From assembly GCA_000507305.1 (NCBI GenBank), contig DF240526.1, positions 38,092 to 102,091 on the forward strand: a stretch of 64,000 nucleotides of DNA, in the 5' to 3' direction. Made by a program: the position numbers and the translations under genes. Within the stretch, counting starts at the first letter, position 1, and each line of letters opens with the position of its first letter. The notes below the pieces were generated by a model. It saw nothing but the letters and a program-made list of their open reading frames with translations, was not told where the DNA came from and did no database searches. Source of the DNA: Breviolum minutum Mf 1.05b.01 (lineage: Eukaryota > Sar > Dinophyceae > Suessiales > Symbiodiniaceae). This document shows, piece by piece, positions 1 through 11,756 of this stretch.

Positions 1-1755
1 GGTTGGAAAGTCTTCCATCATCAATCGTCTCACAGGGCGGAAGGTGGCTATGAAGGCCAAGATTTTTCCAAACAAAACGCCACATTTTTGGCGTTTGGCA
101 AAACGGTTTCAGAGTCTGTGGAGATTGAATCATGAAGTCTATGTTATGTGGCTTTTTCTAAAAGGAGAGATGGTCAGAAAAAAAGTGAGGTTGATTTTGG
201 ATGATAAGAGCATATGAAAAAAAAGTTCGACAGTTAGCAGGAAATGGATGGCAGTGAACAGTGTGTCATTTTTGAAGCGATTATATGTGTCAAACTTGCA
301 AGCCTAGCATCTGCCCGCGTCAGAACGCCTCACCTGGTGCTACCCGGCGATTGACGTGGCACAAGATTGGTGGATTCAGGTGGCTGTTTGCCACACAAAT
401 TCGGGTCGTTTGAAAGTTTTGAGCATCAAACATTTACCAGAAAACTTTGAGGTAAGCAAAAGAATCATTTCAAAAAGATCCTCAATTGATTTGTTTTTCT
501 GAAATTGTCCTGGTTTTTCAACAAAAATCTGTTTGAGATCAACAAAAAACACTTCCTTCCGACAATGCCCGGCAGTTTAAGAGTACGATCCAACAACAAA
601 ACGTCTCACCTTGGTCAGGAACACGGAGCTGGAATTCCTAGATGCACCAGGCTTCATTCCAGTGGGTTTTGGCCGACGCTTCAGCAAGGACATGAGAAAA
701 TTCTTGAGTGCACGTGATCAGTCTCTTTATATTTTTTTGAAAACTTGCTTCTTCGAAAAATTTGGGGAATGCAGTTGAAATTCAAAAGAAGAGGTAGCTC
801 TCTGATCTGTGAAACAGTCCATGCTGACCTCTGATGTGTTTCTGGATTTTGTTTCTTCGAACTCCTGGCGAAGACGACCTTTGCAAACTCGAAGGAGCAG
901 CAAACTCTTCTGTGTATGTGCCGAATCTTTGGCGAAAAGGCCAGTGTAACATGCCTTTTCCCACATCTCGTGCACTGTTCGCCGTTGGACATGAATTCTT
1001 CAACCCTGGCCAGCACGTGGACCGACAGCAAGTGGGCTATGATCTGGTCTTTCGTTTGGGCAAGGCAATGTGGGGATGTTGTCTTGAGTCTGAAACCCTT
1101 TTATTTTTGAAGCATGACAGCATGACATCATGATATTTGAGAATTCTGGCATTTTCTGCGAATTTTCTTGTCACAGTTGTGGAAAGAGAATCCGCAGATG
1201 GTGGAGGGAACTGCAACTTGGCTCGTTGAAACATGTCGATTTTGCCCATCTTTTCTGTCAATGTTGTTCTGCCAAGGTATGGAGAGAGACCAATCGTATC
1301 TATGGTGTGGACTTTCAAAAAGCTCTCAGGTTCGCAACAGAAGTGATTTGTTCAGATTTTTTTTTGGAAATGGGGGTTTCTTCCATTTTTGATTGGAATT
1401 GCTGCTATTGTCAGAGAAGTTGTATCCCGACTACTTTGATGAACTTCTTTTCGGAGCCCCAAGTATCGGCTGAAAGCAGAGGTTTTTCCACAGATTTTCT
1501 TTTGTTGGGCCAGGTATGAAGGGCCAATCCTGCCGAATTTTGTCCCGGTGGTGTGCTCAGCAACCAACAGAATATCTTCCTTGCTTTAAAGGTGATAGTG
1601 AAAAGCGAGTGATGTTTTTTTGCCATGAAATCAAATATAAGATATCCTAGGTGACACTCAACGACATGGACCAAGCCTTTCTTGCTTGCCTGCAAGCACT
1701 AAGATCATGAACCCAGCTCCATTCATGGGAAAGTTAATCAATGACTTCAACCGCG
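1..1755 (+). CDS. RbgA/YlqF-type circularly permuted GTPase, 3' part
   Basis: The 5' end is cut by the window edge. Pieces in order: 1-43 encodes the P-loop (VGKSSIINRLTGRK, G1) and ends at a GT donor; 324-346 encodes the G2-like SPGATR; 619-661 continues in frame to NTELEFLDAPGFIP, the G3 DxPG motif. Downstream exon candidates are 1177-1206 (LWKENPQMVE), about 1277-1301 (YGERPIVSM), 1415-1462 (LYPDYFDELLFGAP) and 1704-1755 (MNPAPFMGKLINDFNRG). The last resembles the C-terminal segment of plant and bacterial YlqF proteins (xxRILxDFRxGK). Seeing G1-G2-G3 followed by this helical tail is as expected of the circularly permuted family, whose G4-G5 lie upstream of G1. Family members act in assembly of the large ribosomal subunit in bacteria and organelles, so an organelle role is an inference. 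The exact stop was not found. Confidence 0.72.
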
Positions 1756-3660
1756 GTCAGAATCCCAGTGAAAACTTTCTCAGACTGGGATTTTTCTGGG
1801 ATGTTTCGAAGAATGGTCGTTGTCACAAAATACCGGTGAGATTGTGATCACATTGAAAAACAGCTTTTTTTAAATCTTGGTTCACTTGGGTCCGCTTTGA
1901 CCCAACTAAGTGGGAGGTATTATGGAGCTTAGCCATTCGCTTGTGGTTTTTCTCAAATCATTGACCTTCCCAACGTTTCAATGACCAAATTTGTGGTCCC
2001 AAACGGATGCTCTAAGTCTTGAGACCTCTCCATCAACATCACCAGAAAGCATGTGTAGGAATTGGGAGTTAACCCTCAGATACAGGATGAACCTCGCATT
2101 TGTAGGGCAGAGACACACTTTTCCCCCTCTGAAAGGTAGGTCACAGTACAGGACCCGGAAAAAGCCGAGGACATGTTGATGGCGTGTCAAACTAGAAAAT
2201 GTATATAGAACCCTGTAAACAATGTGATCATCTACCAACTCCAACAGCTGCTAGGGGGTGAAAACTCATGCGATGAACAGTCGGAGCCGTGAAAAAAACT
2301 TGGTTGTTTTGGGTCAAACGAGTATTCTGCCGTGCGGAATTTGGGAATCAATGACTTTCACTGCCCACATTTCTAGGGCTTTTCATCGTGCCGAATTGCC
2401 GGTGTCACTCATCTACAAACGTAGTTTTCCGGGCCAACTATACTTTCAATAGGACACAGCAAGAGCTGCTTTTTCATCAATCATATGTGCAAGTCCAAGG
2501 TAATGTTAATGTTCCCCTCAACTAATTCCAACCCATCATGAAATTTGGCATAGGGTCCACCACATGTTGCATACCGCCGATCCCTTTGAGGTAGATGGGG
2601 CCGAATTCAGCTTGAAGCACCACCTCGAACAGCCATGAATCTCAAGGACAGAGGGGGTTTATGATGGCAACGTGACTTACGGCCCATAGTGGTGTCCTAT
2701 AAAATTGAGGCAATGACCTAAATGCATTGTGAATCATTTTCTATGGCAGAAATGTTGTAGATGATTTGTGATTCCAACCATTTTCTGAAGCCCAATATGT
2801 TACTGTCGCTAGAGATTAATGCCAAACATGTATGGTAGGGAATCCTGGAAATGATCAAATGTGTGGGTCTCTTTGGTGCTCCATTTTTGAGCCTTTAGCC
2901 ATGTTGCGATTTTTCCAGGATTATGGGCATTTGCTGGAGGGTTCTGCTCAGACCATGCCTCTTGGCCAAAAGCTTTTATTCAAGGCAGTTTGCTGCGTGT
3001 GACATGATTCCTTCAACCCCGCAATATGCATCAAGTCTTCGACTAAGGAAACACCTGGATGCTAGTAAAAGCAAAGTGAAAGGAATGCTAGGTGTGCCGG
3101 GCATGTTGAGAGGATGGTGAAGCAGCAATAGAAAGCCGACTTGTGAAGATTCTGGGGGTTCAGATGGGTCCCATCGCTTTCCAGGTGCAGGAAAGCAACA
3201 GGTTCGGAGCTTCATTGCAATAGATCTGTGTGCCTTGCCATTTTTTTTTTCGGGTTGCTGTGGGGGGTTTGGAAGGTCATGATGCCCAGCAAAACTGAGC
3301 CAGAGCCGGAGAAGGCAGGGATCTTCCAAGCATTTCGTTGTTGGATGTCCGGATGTTGAAGTATCCTTCTTAGCATTGAGTTGATACCCTTTTGGAAGGT
3401 TCTGTTGTAAGTGTTGTTGGAACGTGATGAAATTGTTCAAAGGTCGGACATCTTCATGTCATGTGGATCTTTGGAAGGTTCCTGCAGTGCTCCGCAGCCG
3501 GAATCTCACAGAAGAGGTGGGGTTTTGTTCCCAGCCTGGGTAGCTCAAAATTAGTCAATGGCGGATTGAAAGTTGAACGTGATCTTGCTGCAATGACTTG
3601 ATCTATGTGGCTTCCAAGAGTTGCTGTTTATTGTTTACTGTTTTCAGTCCACAGGGAAAG

Positions 3661-3918
3661 GTGCCTTCAGTTGATCTACTTTTTGTTGGTTCCCTTGCCG
3701 GAGTGATTCGCATCAACAATGGCCGAATCGGCAGGGCCTCTTCGAAGGATGGTGAGTGGCCAACACCAGAAAGTCCTCTCCCGTTGTTGAGTCGCGCCGT
3801 TTTCCAGGATCTCGAAAAAAGCGTCCCAAATGGGAGAGGGAAGATCTGCTGTGCCATCGTTTTTTTGTACCCAGGTTTTTTGGAAATTCCTTGCCGTGCA
3901 TCACGTGTTACAATATGA
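3661..3918 (+). CDS. Unidentified exon candidates
   Basis: After an AG acceptor, 3661-3751 reads VPSVDLLFVGSLAGVIRINN and continues to a consensus GTGAGT donor. A second AG|G acceptor near 3807 opens a basic stretch (GSRKKRPKWEREDLL) in the matching phase. The in-frame stop is near 3918. The amino-acid composition and splice sites look like coding sequence, but I recognise no family and cannot say whether this belongs to the upstream GTPase gene or to a separate gene. Confidence 0.25.
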   Translation: MPSVDLLFVGSLAGVIRINNGRIGRASSKDGEWPTPESPLPLLSRAVFQDLEKSVPNGRGKICCAIVFLYPGFLEIPCRASRVTI

Positions 3919-3933
3919 CATGAAGATATCCCT

Positions 3934-4060
3934 ATGGCCGCCGTGAAAGATGAAGATCTTGACCGCCTTGTCCAGGCGGTCGTTTCACCCCGTGCTCCAG
4001 CTTCCCCCATTCGTGGTGTTGGTGGGCAACTGCCACCCCTTGGTGCTTCAGGACAATGTG
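3934..4060 (+). CDS. Possible first exon of an unknown gene
   Basis: An ATG at 3934 opens MAAVKDEDLDRLVQAVVSPR followed by a Pro/Gly-rich stretch up to the start of the inverted-repeat element at 4061. That element begins GGTGTTT and could provide a GT donor. No downstream exons could be joined with confidence, so the gene is unproven. Confidence 0.22.
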
Positions 4061-4160
4061 GGTGTTTCCTTAAATGGGGGTACCCCCAAATCATCCCATT
4101 TTAATAGGGTTTTCCATTATAAACCATCCATTTTGGGGTACCCCTATTTTTGGAAACACC
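4061..4160. mobile_element. 100-bp inverted-repeat element (MITE-like)
   Basis: Begins GGTGTTTCCTTAAATGGGGG and ends with the imperfect reverse complement of that sequence (…TTTTTGGAAACACC). The two arms both contain the palindrome GGGGTACCCC. It has no coding capacity. It looks like a non-autonomous terminal-inverted-repeat element or a long hairpin. No clear target-site duplication is visible. Confidence 0.6.
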
Positions 4161-4746
4161 TACGTGATGAGATTCTCAAATTCACAGTGACTTTGCTGTG
4201 CATTGCTTCACCAACTGTTTTTGGCAAAGCATAGGAAAAGCAGCTGGAGAAGCAGAGCTTAACAATAGGTGCAGGGTCAAGGGAGATAGGTGGTGTTTTG
4301 GTGGATACACTGGCCGGACAAAAGTTATGCTTCTTGAGTCGTCCTACTGCAAACCCTTTCCCCCTAGAATCCTTTTATCAACATGATCCTGGTCAATTTC
4401 CACCCCGAAAAGCTCTTTAGTTTATTAAATTTAAAACGGGGTGATAATTGACCGTGCGACACCTGCCACGCAAAATGGACATGATAAATCGATCCGGTAC
4501 AGACAAGAAGTCTTGACACAAACCTTCAACAAGCGCAAACTTTCTTCCTGTTGAAGTATGTGCGGATGATTACAACTCCACTGAGGGATGAGAAGCTTGC
4601 AGTGGCTGCATCCAGTAGTCAATGTATGTACTCTTCACCTGGATTGGAACATCCTCCGCAAATTGCGTATTTTTGTGGTGTTCCTTTTTTGAAGGTCATT
4701 TTTCACACTCACTTGATTGAATTGTCATCTTTTCCCCAACCTGTAT

Positions 4747-4779
4747 GAAGTGGTGAAGTGGTGAAGTGGTGAAGTGGTG
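4747..4779. repeat. 8-bp tandem repeat (GAAGTGGT)x4
   Basis: Four perfect copies of GAAGTGGT in a row. Confidence 0.9.
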
Positions 4780-4905
4780 TGCACCATGTAGACCTTCCCC
4801 TGCTCCATGCTCAGGGAAAAGGACTCTGGCACCGAAAATTGCCCGAAGCCTATGGGGACACTAACAGAAAACCTGATTTAGTAGCTGATGGAGCCTCCAG
4901 TGGGG

Positions 4906-5026
4906 ACAAACCCCTCCAAAAAAATCAAGATGGAACCTGAAGCATGTCCCTTTGGAAAAAGAAAAGGAACGTTGTTGCCGCCAAATCGTCCATTTTTTTG
5001 GTTTCATGTTAGTTTTCAGGGGTGTA
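4906..5026. mobile_element. Family A inverted-repeat element, copy 1
   Basis: The left arm (ACAAACCCCTCCAAAAAAAT, then AAGATGGAACCTGAAG) is the imperfect complement of the right arm (GGTTTCATGTTAGTTTTCAG then GGGTGTA). The same arm sequence recurs at 5969, 22735, 27553 and 38598, which defines a family of roughly 105-120 bp elements with consensus arm TACACCCCTGAAAACTAACA followed by TGGAACCTGAAA. Confidence 0.65.
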
Positions 5027-5157
5027 GATGATTTCCACATCGCGATCCTGTAGCAAACTTGTTTGAGTTCAGCAATCAGATCACCCACTTGGCCTAGGCG
5101 CCAATGATCGCTGGGGTTCCCAAGTTTTCATTGGGTCGAGTCGATGATCTGAAGATT

Positions 5158-5281
5158 GATTGATGGTTGATGGATGATTGATGGTTGATGATGATTGATT
5201 ATTGATGGTTGATGCTTTATGATGATGGATGATGGATATTTGATGGTTGATGATGGATAATGGATGTTTGATAGTTTATGA
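5158..5281. repeat. GATT/GATG-rich minisatellite
   Basis: Irregular tandem array of TGATGGTTGATGGATGATTG-like units made of GATTGATG, GTTGATG and GGATGATG. Open frames across it on the minus strand are repeat artefacts. Confidence 0.8.
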
Positions 5282-5968
5282 TGCCGGAGGTGGTGGTGGA
5301 TTTCTGAGGTTGCTGTCACTAAGATATCTCTTCCAAGTGAGAAATTCCAAGGACCGCTGTCTTCAAGGACCTCCGAAAAAGTGGAAACCGGTGCTCGGTG
5401 CTCAGTGATGTTGCTGTGACGCAAACAAAATGATCAGCACGCACTGTGCAGCAAGTAAATATGATATGACATATCAATACATATCATATATAATATACAT
5501 ATCCTACACCATACTTTGTTTGGGGTTTCCATTTCCAACAACAAAACGACTATTGAATTTTGCAGAATTTGGATCAATGAGAAACCAAAGCGAATCTGTT
5601 CAGACGAAAGTGGGGTCTCCCGAATCAGTACATTCGTGGCTCCAAAAAAGCCAAGCAAATGTGTCTCAAATTTGGACCGCAAAAATCACATCCCAGATGC
5701 TCAATGTATGATATATTTACCTACATTTACCATAAAAATAGCCAAATGTAGGTAAATATGCCATACTAATTTTGCATCTGGGCATGTGATTTTTTCAAAA
5801 ATAAAATCAGTCAGTTGCCGACTCCAGACCAGACTGAATCGCTTGGTCTCAGGAAAACTTTGGTGCACCGTGTCGGGGTCCGGGTCCTCCTGGACTTTGG
5901 AAAGTGCCAGACCCGGAGGAAACGGTTCACGGTTCAAGGGCATGGAAAACGGTGTGGGTTGCATACTG

Positions 5969-6074
5969 TACCCCCCCCGAAAACTAAGATGAAATCTGAA
6001 AATTATCCAGGAATAAAAAGGAAACTGATCTTCAACACCATCATTTTTCGGTTCCACGTTAGTTTTTGAGGGTG
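5969..6074. mobile_element. Family A inverted-repeat element, copy 2
   Basis: The left arm TACCCCCCCCGAAAACTAAG continues ATGAAATCTGAAAAT. The right arm reads ATTTTTCGGTTCCACGTTAG then TTTTTGAGGGTGA. The two arms are imperfect reverse complements and match the family A consensus. Confidence 0.7.
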
Positions 6075-6727
6075 ATTCTCTTGTTGGACATCTAATATGT
6101 GAAGGATTTCTGACGGAATTCGTTTTCCCAGCTACATGGGAAGAAGTCCGGACAGAAGCGGACCGGATTGTTTGCTACCAGAGCTCAACACTATACCAGG
6201 TGTAAAGGTAGGGCTGTCGCCACTGCTGACTCATTTAGTGGATGATCTTTTCAGCCATTTGGCCCGCAGTGAGCGGGGTTGATTTGGAGCCTGGATAGGC
6301 TCGATATGCAACTTGTCCTGAGATCGGGGGTAGCGATGGACACTGCTGCTGAATTTTCACGTTGCTTCTTAAAGTGGTTCATGGACCATGTCGCATGTCT
6401 TCAAAAATCCTGATGAGTTTCCATTCTTTCATGACTTTCATGGTTAGATGTTCATATAAGTATAATATATCAATAATATATCATATAAATGTTCAGATTT
6501 GGACGTTGAGATCTCTAAATCTCTACATGTTTCCTCTCCAACTTTGGGATTTCCTGGGCAAAAAAACATCTCAGGTATGGATATCCTGCTTATCCGGCCA
6601 GTGCTCGGCTTAAACAACGGAGCGACTGGCGTTACTGGTGTTGCCGAGTGAATATGTATATACGCGCGCATGTGATAGGTAATCTACTTTACACAATTTA
6701 TGTTTTGTTTGAGGTAGAAGTATTTGT

Positions 6728-6753
6728 TTATCTATCTATCTATCTATCTATCG

Positions 6754-6790
<37 letters not shown>
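6728..6790. repeat. (TATC)n microsatellite
   Basis: About 15 copies of TATC with one interruption (ATCGATC). Confidence 0.95.
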
Positions 6791-8812
6791 GCTTTGAATA
6801 ATATCAAGAGCAGTCAATGCTCAGTGCTTAGTCGTTCGTCAAAATTGATGATCTATTAGCTTACTACAGCAGAAACCTGCATGAAAGGAATTTCCAGGGA
6901 ATTGCAACAAATTCATCCATCAACCCAATCCACGAGTTCCACTAGTGAGTAGAAACGGCCATCATCAAAGTTTTTTGTGTATGTTTTGTTCCTTGATTGG
7001 ATGTATCGCAAAAGCCATCTTCTTCATTAGGAAGTCTTTTACCTCCAAACTTGTTAAGGTTATCCGCCAGCTGGCTACCCCGCGGCCTACGCGAAGCCCT
7101 GGCATGTTTGAACAGTTCCCCCTGTGTCGGTTCGGGACTAAAGCTGGACGCAACTTGAGTGAAGGAACATCCCTTGGAGAAAACAAGCCACCAGAAGGAT
7201 AGCTATGCAGTGGCGACATGTGTGGCAGGCCTGGCTACAGCGTCCTCTTCTCGGTGTTTAACTCGAGTGAATAGAGTTCAACCACTGGCGACCTCGTTGA
7301 CCCCACTCTTAAATTCTGCTTTGATGAACATGGCTAGTTTTTTTGAGGAACCTTACCATGTGAATGACAGAGTTCCCACAGATTGACCACAGTTCAACAA
7401 AAAGCGCACTTTTTGGGGGTTGTGGTGTCGATGCTCACCATCTGAACAACGAAAAGAGTTCACAAGAAATTCTGAGGCGCCGCAGGTACAGCCTCCGGTC
7501 AACACCTTAACTTCCTCTCAGCATGATGAGAGCACGACTCAGGGTCTTATGCAAGGGATTATATTTCCATATTTCCCACGAATTGTAGGGATTATGAACC
7601 ATCATGGGGAATCCTGCCTTCTAGATGATACTGGATGTTTTTGGAGTTTTCTCCGCTCTGCTCGGTCGTATCGTTGCAAGGCTGGCTATCCAGGATATGG
7701 CTATGGTGCTGGGGTGCAAACATGCCTGTTTTGTTAGCTTGTGGTCTACTTGGACAGGCCGAATCAACTTAACTTGATGTGATGAACGTGATGTCGCCCC
7801 AAAAGATAGATATTGCAGGGAATCCCTGTTACTTCAGGATTTTCCACGTTGGCGACTCCTTCGAATTTGACCAGACATTGTATATATGGTATTTCCAGTA
7901 ACGCCAGGCCGGCTATAGCCCGTCCACCTCTTCGGGAAGGCTCGGGTCTCAGCGCGAAACTGGTTTTCGGGATGGATCGGGGTAGATTTTCAAGGATATC
8001 CGATGATATCCGAAATTCTTAACTCATCCCAGAATCATTCCAACATCATCCTCCCAAATCATCAGAATCTTGAACATGAATGCTGCATTGGTTCAGAAAT
8101 GAGTACCATACGACACAGCAGTACTCTTTCATTCAGAAAGCACTTAACATCTCACCTAACATGGTGTCACTAATTTTCTTCTGGACAAATTCTGACAGGG
8201 ACAGCCATACAAATCATCACTTGTTGATGGCAAGGTCCGAGCGCATCATCGTCACTGGCTGCAAACATGAGACGGTGGGAGATATTGTCGTGAGCTTAGG
8301 AACTCCCAACGCCTTAGGATGAGAGAAGATTGAACAATCATGATCCTTTGATGGAGGTATCTTGATGAAAATTAGATTCTTAGATATTGCGAAAGGTCCA
8401 ACCGCTAAGTTTTTGGGATCTTGATTGGTTTATTTTTGTTTGCAGGAAGGTAAAGAGACATTGTCTCATAGGCCACTAGAGCTTGGTACCTGAACTTCCA
8501 CCTCGACCTCAGGTCCGGGGGGAATTCAACCTTCACAGCGACAATCATGGCAAGCCAGTCTACAAGAAGAATGGACAGGCAAAGTTCAAGTCATTCACGT
8601 TTCAAACCCTCAGAGAATTCCCGGAAGACAATTGAAGGGTCTTTTGGTGACCACCTTGCCATTGAAAACTATCAGAATTTTTCGGTAAACCAGACTTGTG
8701 CTTCAAGATAGTTCTGTCATTCACCTCCACCTGCTGGGTTTTTTTGGCTGCAGCCTCCCAGCTAAATACGCGTATTTGTATGCCCACTAAACCTACTAGT
8801 TGTAGAATCTCC

Positions 8813-11756
8813 ATGGCTCTTTATTGCTGGCTTTGCCTGGTGGCCACCGCTGATGCCGTGCGTTTTAGTGTTTCGGATGACATGCATGTGAAGATGAAGC
8901 CTTTCAAGCCAACAGATCCTTAGCCACAAGGGAAACAAACACTTTTTCCTTTTTGTTGCTGAAGGGAGGGGAAACGAAACATCCACAGAAAAGGAACGCT
9001 ACAGAAGCACACTTGACAAGGAGGTTTCTAGGGAAAGGTTTTTCTTGCTAGAAAATTTCTGGACAAAAACGGATCAAAATCATTAGGATTTCCATGGTAT
9101 ATAAGTTTCTGTACAGTTGATATGGCGAACACTGCAGTAGTTTGCCACTTGCCACAACACAAGTTGCAAGGACCGGATTGGTATCGTTGGTGCCGGCCCA
9201 GCGGGTGTACACATGGCCAGTCGGTTGAAACAAATGGGCTACTTGAAGACCACCTTGTCGCCAGGTTTGTGAACATGGATTATTTGTCATTTTCTTTAGT
9301 AGTAGTAGTAGTTCTTTGTTTGTTTTGTAGTAGTTGTCGTTGCCACTGCTGCAAAAACTTGGAAGCCCTTGAGGGAAGATCTCTGGGTACCTCAGGAGTT
9401 ATGACGCTAATTTCATTCCCTATAGAGGTAGGAAATTCATGTGGGTTCAACAAACCCATTTAATACTTAAAAAAGAAAACAGCTTTTTGATTTTGCACGC
9501 TTTTGAGGTTTGAACGCTCTGATCGTGTCGGTGGCAAATCCTTGACTCTCTATCTGAACGAGTCGGGTGAATGTGTGCAACAGAAGGATCCGAAATCAGG
9601 CGTGGTGGCTGGCCCAAAGTGTCGAAATTCAAGAGCAGATGAAATAGTCATTCTTACAAACATCGTTTTTGTTAGCGGTGTTTGCAAAAATGTGTGGTTA
9701 TCAGTGTGGATTTTGACCAAAGAACGTTGGAAGGTCAGGTGGACACTAGCAGTTGTGTGGCACACGACATGGGCACCTGCTTTCTTCATAATGGTTACCA
9801 CATCATCCGTGACTTGGTTGCTGAGTACAACTTGACCAGTGTTATTGCTCCTGAGGGGAGAGCCATGTTCAGTCATTTCGCCATGGACTCCTTGTCCTCA
9901 CAGAGCATGCAAGAATTTGTGACTTCTTCCATCATGGACGGGGTGAAGAAGAAGGTGATCAAAGTTCCTTGGTATGCTTTCACAGAAAAGCTGAAGGTGC
10001 TCGGTGCATTGCTAACGGCTGTGAAGAAGTACAATGAGCTTCATGTAAGCCTCTTCGGAAAGGTGGAATTCTCTATGCCCCCCCGACCTAGTGCAAGCGT
10101 GTTGGAAAAGATCCTGGGTGGTGTTTTAATTTTGTTTACATTCTTTTTAGGGGGCGGTGAACTGAAGTGTTTTTACATGATTGTGATTTCTTTTGTTCTT
10201 TTTGATAGTTTCTGTCCTACAACCAGGATCAACATGACGTTTGCGAAGTTTTTGGAAGAGAATGATATGCATGCCCTCAGCGGCTTCTTGATGTTTGCCC
10301 ATGCAGCGCAGGGCTACGGTTATGTGACAAGTATTCCCGCCTTGTATGGTCTCTGGTGGATCTCTCCAGAGCTGTTGAACGGATACGTTCAAATGAGCTT
10401 CAGAGAGCAGTTGGAGAAGCTGGGTTGCATATAGAATACTTTTGTGGCCCCAAATAGCAAAAGGGGATCATCATTTCAGGTGTGGCTTAGCATTTGTTTG
10501 GTTTCCGCTCTTTTTTGATTCAGGCGTCTACTAGTATTATCAGATCAGAACCTTTTGAGATAAATCAGAACCTGTTCGGTGGCAACCTGCTGGGTTTCTT
10601 GAAGTTTTCGAGTTTTCTTCAGTCGCGCTTTTCATCAAAATCAATCACCAGGACCGTCTACAACCCAAGCATGAAAAACCACGTGGGTCGTTTCTGTCAA
10701 TCAATGCAAGGCTGTTGGGTGTGGGGTTTGGTCTCTTGGTTGGTAGGTGGAGATGCAAAACCGGTGCGCCGAACCACGACCATGCTACCTGAAGGAGTGC
10801 CGTGCCAACAACCTGGGTGGAAGTGGAGGGAAGTGGAGGGAAGGGGGCAGTAGGAATCTAGGTACCCCAAGCAGCTGATGAAATGTTTTTTTTTTGCCTC
10901 GAAAGTAGAAACTCGGAAACGCCTTGGAGGATATGAAAAGATTTGGACAAGCATGGTTGAGAAAGATGGCCTGGACGTTCGCTATGGAGTTGACATTCTT
11001 GAAAAAGGCATTGATCGACAACTTCACAACCATAGCGCGCCAATTCTCATCAAGTACAAGCAACATGGAAAATTGGTCACGGAAGAGTTTGACTTTCTCA
11101 TATATTCTGCGCCTCATGCTCATGCTCAGAAGTATGTCAAGGATGTTGTATCAAACGAGCAGCGCATCTTCTCCCAACTCAAGAGCTTTGTTTTGGCAAC
11201 AACGCTCTATACCAGTCCGCCAGTCAAAGACTACACCGATGAAAAGCATCAGCTGCCCATCATGTATAGTGCAGACAAGATGGCGGATTCCTCTCAAGAT
11301 GGGTCTTGGTATGCAGATCGCTATGATGATAACATCTTTGGACATGTCTGGAATCCGGAAATACAACTTCGAGTAGGATATCAGTTTTATGAAGACTACG
11401 AACTTCATGAGAGTCTTAAGGACACAGATCGCACTCCTCTTCACAACAAGATCATGAAATTTGCTCCAGAAGTTCAAAATCAGTTCGAACAGGAGCTGGC
11501 CAAACAGCGCGTGACAGATGTGAAAATCTTTCGCCAATATCCATGGCCTTACTTTCATCACTTTGGTCAGGAAGCTATCCAAGATGGCATGCCATGGGAT
11601 CTTTTTGACATGCAAGGTGAGATGAAGACGTGGTGGATTGGAGCCAGTGCCTGCTTTGAATCTGTTCATGATGTTACAAATTATAATCTGATGCTGCTCA
11701 GCACTTACATGCGAGCGGAATTCGAAGCTGGCCAGGTTGTCAGCGCAGAAAGCTGA
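8813..11756 (+). CDS. FAD-dependent amine-oxidase-like oxidoreductase, secreted or plastid-targeted
   Basis: Seven exons join in one open frame of 561 residues: 8813-8887, 9171-9259, 9508-9586, 9739-10109, 10227-10423, 10747-10794 and 10930-11756. The start codon opens a short hydrophobic leader (MALYCWLCLVATADA), a plausible signal peptide or first part of a plastid leader. Exon 2 encodes the Rossmann FAD motif IGIVGAGPAG (glycines near residues 32, 34 and 37). The exon 2/3 junction gives FERSDRVGGKS, with the Glu expected to bind the FAD ribose. Exon 5 has MHALSGFLMFAHAAQGYGYV, and the C-terminus has WWIGASACFESVHDVTNYN, typical of the flavin-binding end of this superfamily. Donors are GT, GC, GA, GA, GT, GA, and all acceptors are AG|G. 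Every phase matches, so I trust the model. The substrate is unknown. Flavin amine oxidases, fatty-acid isomerases and carotenoid-type enzymes share this fold. Confidence 0.85.

Larger units (their letters stand above)
1756..8812. other. Gene-poor spacer with small repeats
   Basis: About 7 kb with no protein I recognise. It holds inverted-repeat elements (4061-4160, 4906-5026, 5969-6074), an 8-bp tandem array, a GATT/GATG-rich minisatellite and a TATC microsatellite, listed separately. Weak exon candidates lie at 3661-3918 and 3934-4060. Around 7070-7960 a loose GGC(A/C)GGC(C)TGGCTA motif recurs several times (near 7070, 7225, 7680 and 7908), but I could not define a clean repeat unit. Confidence 0.5.

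Noticed and set aside
7070..7960. Recurring GGC(A/C)GGC(C)TGGCTA motifs that might form a dispersed repeat
   Set aside because: Spacing and flanks differ and no common unit could be aligned by eye.
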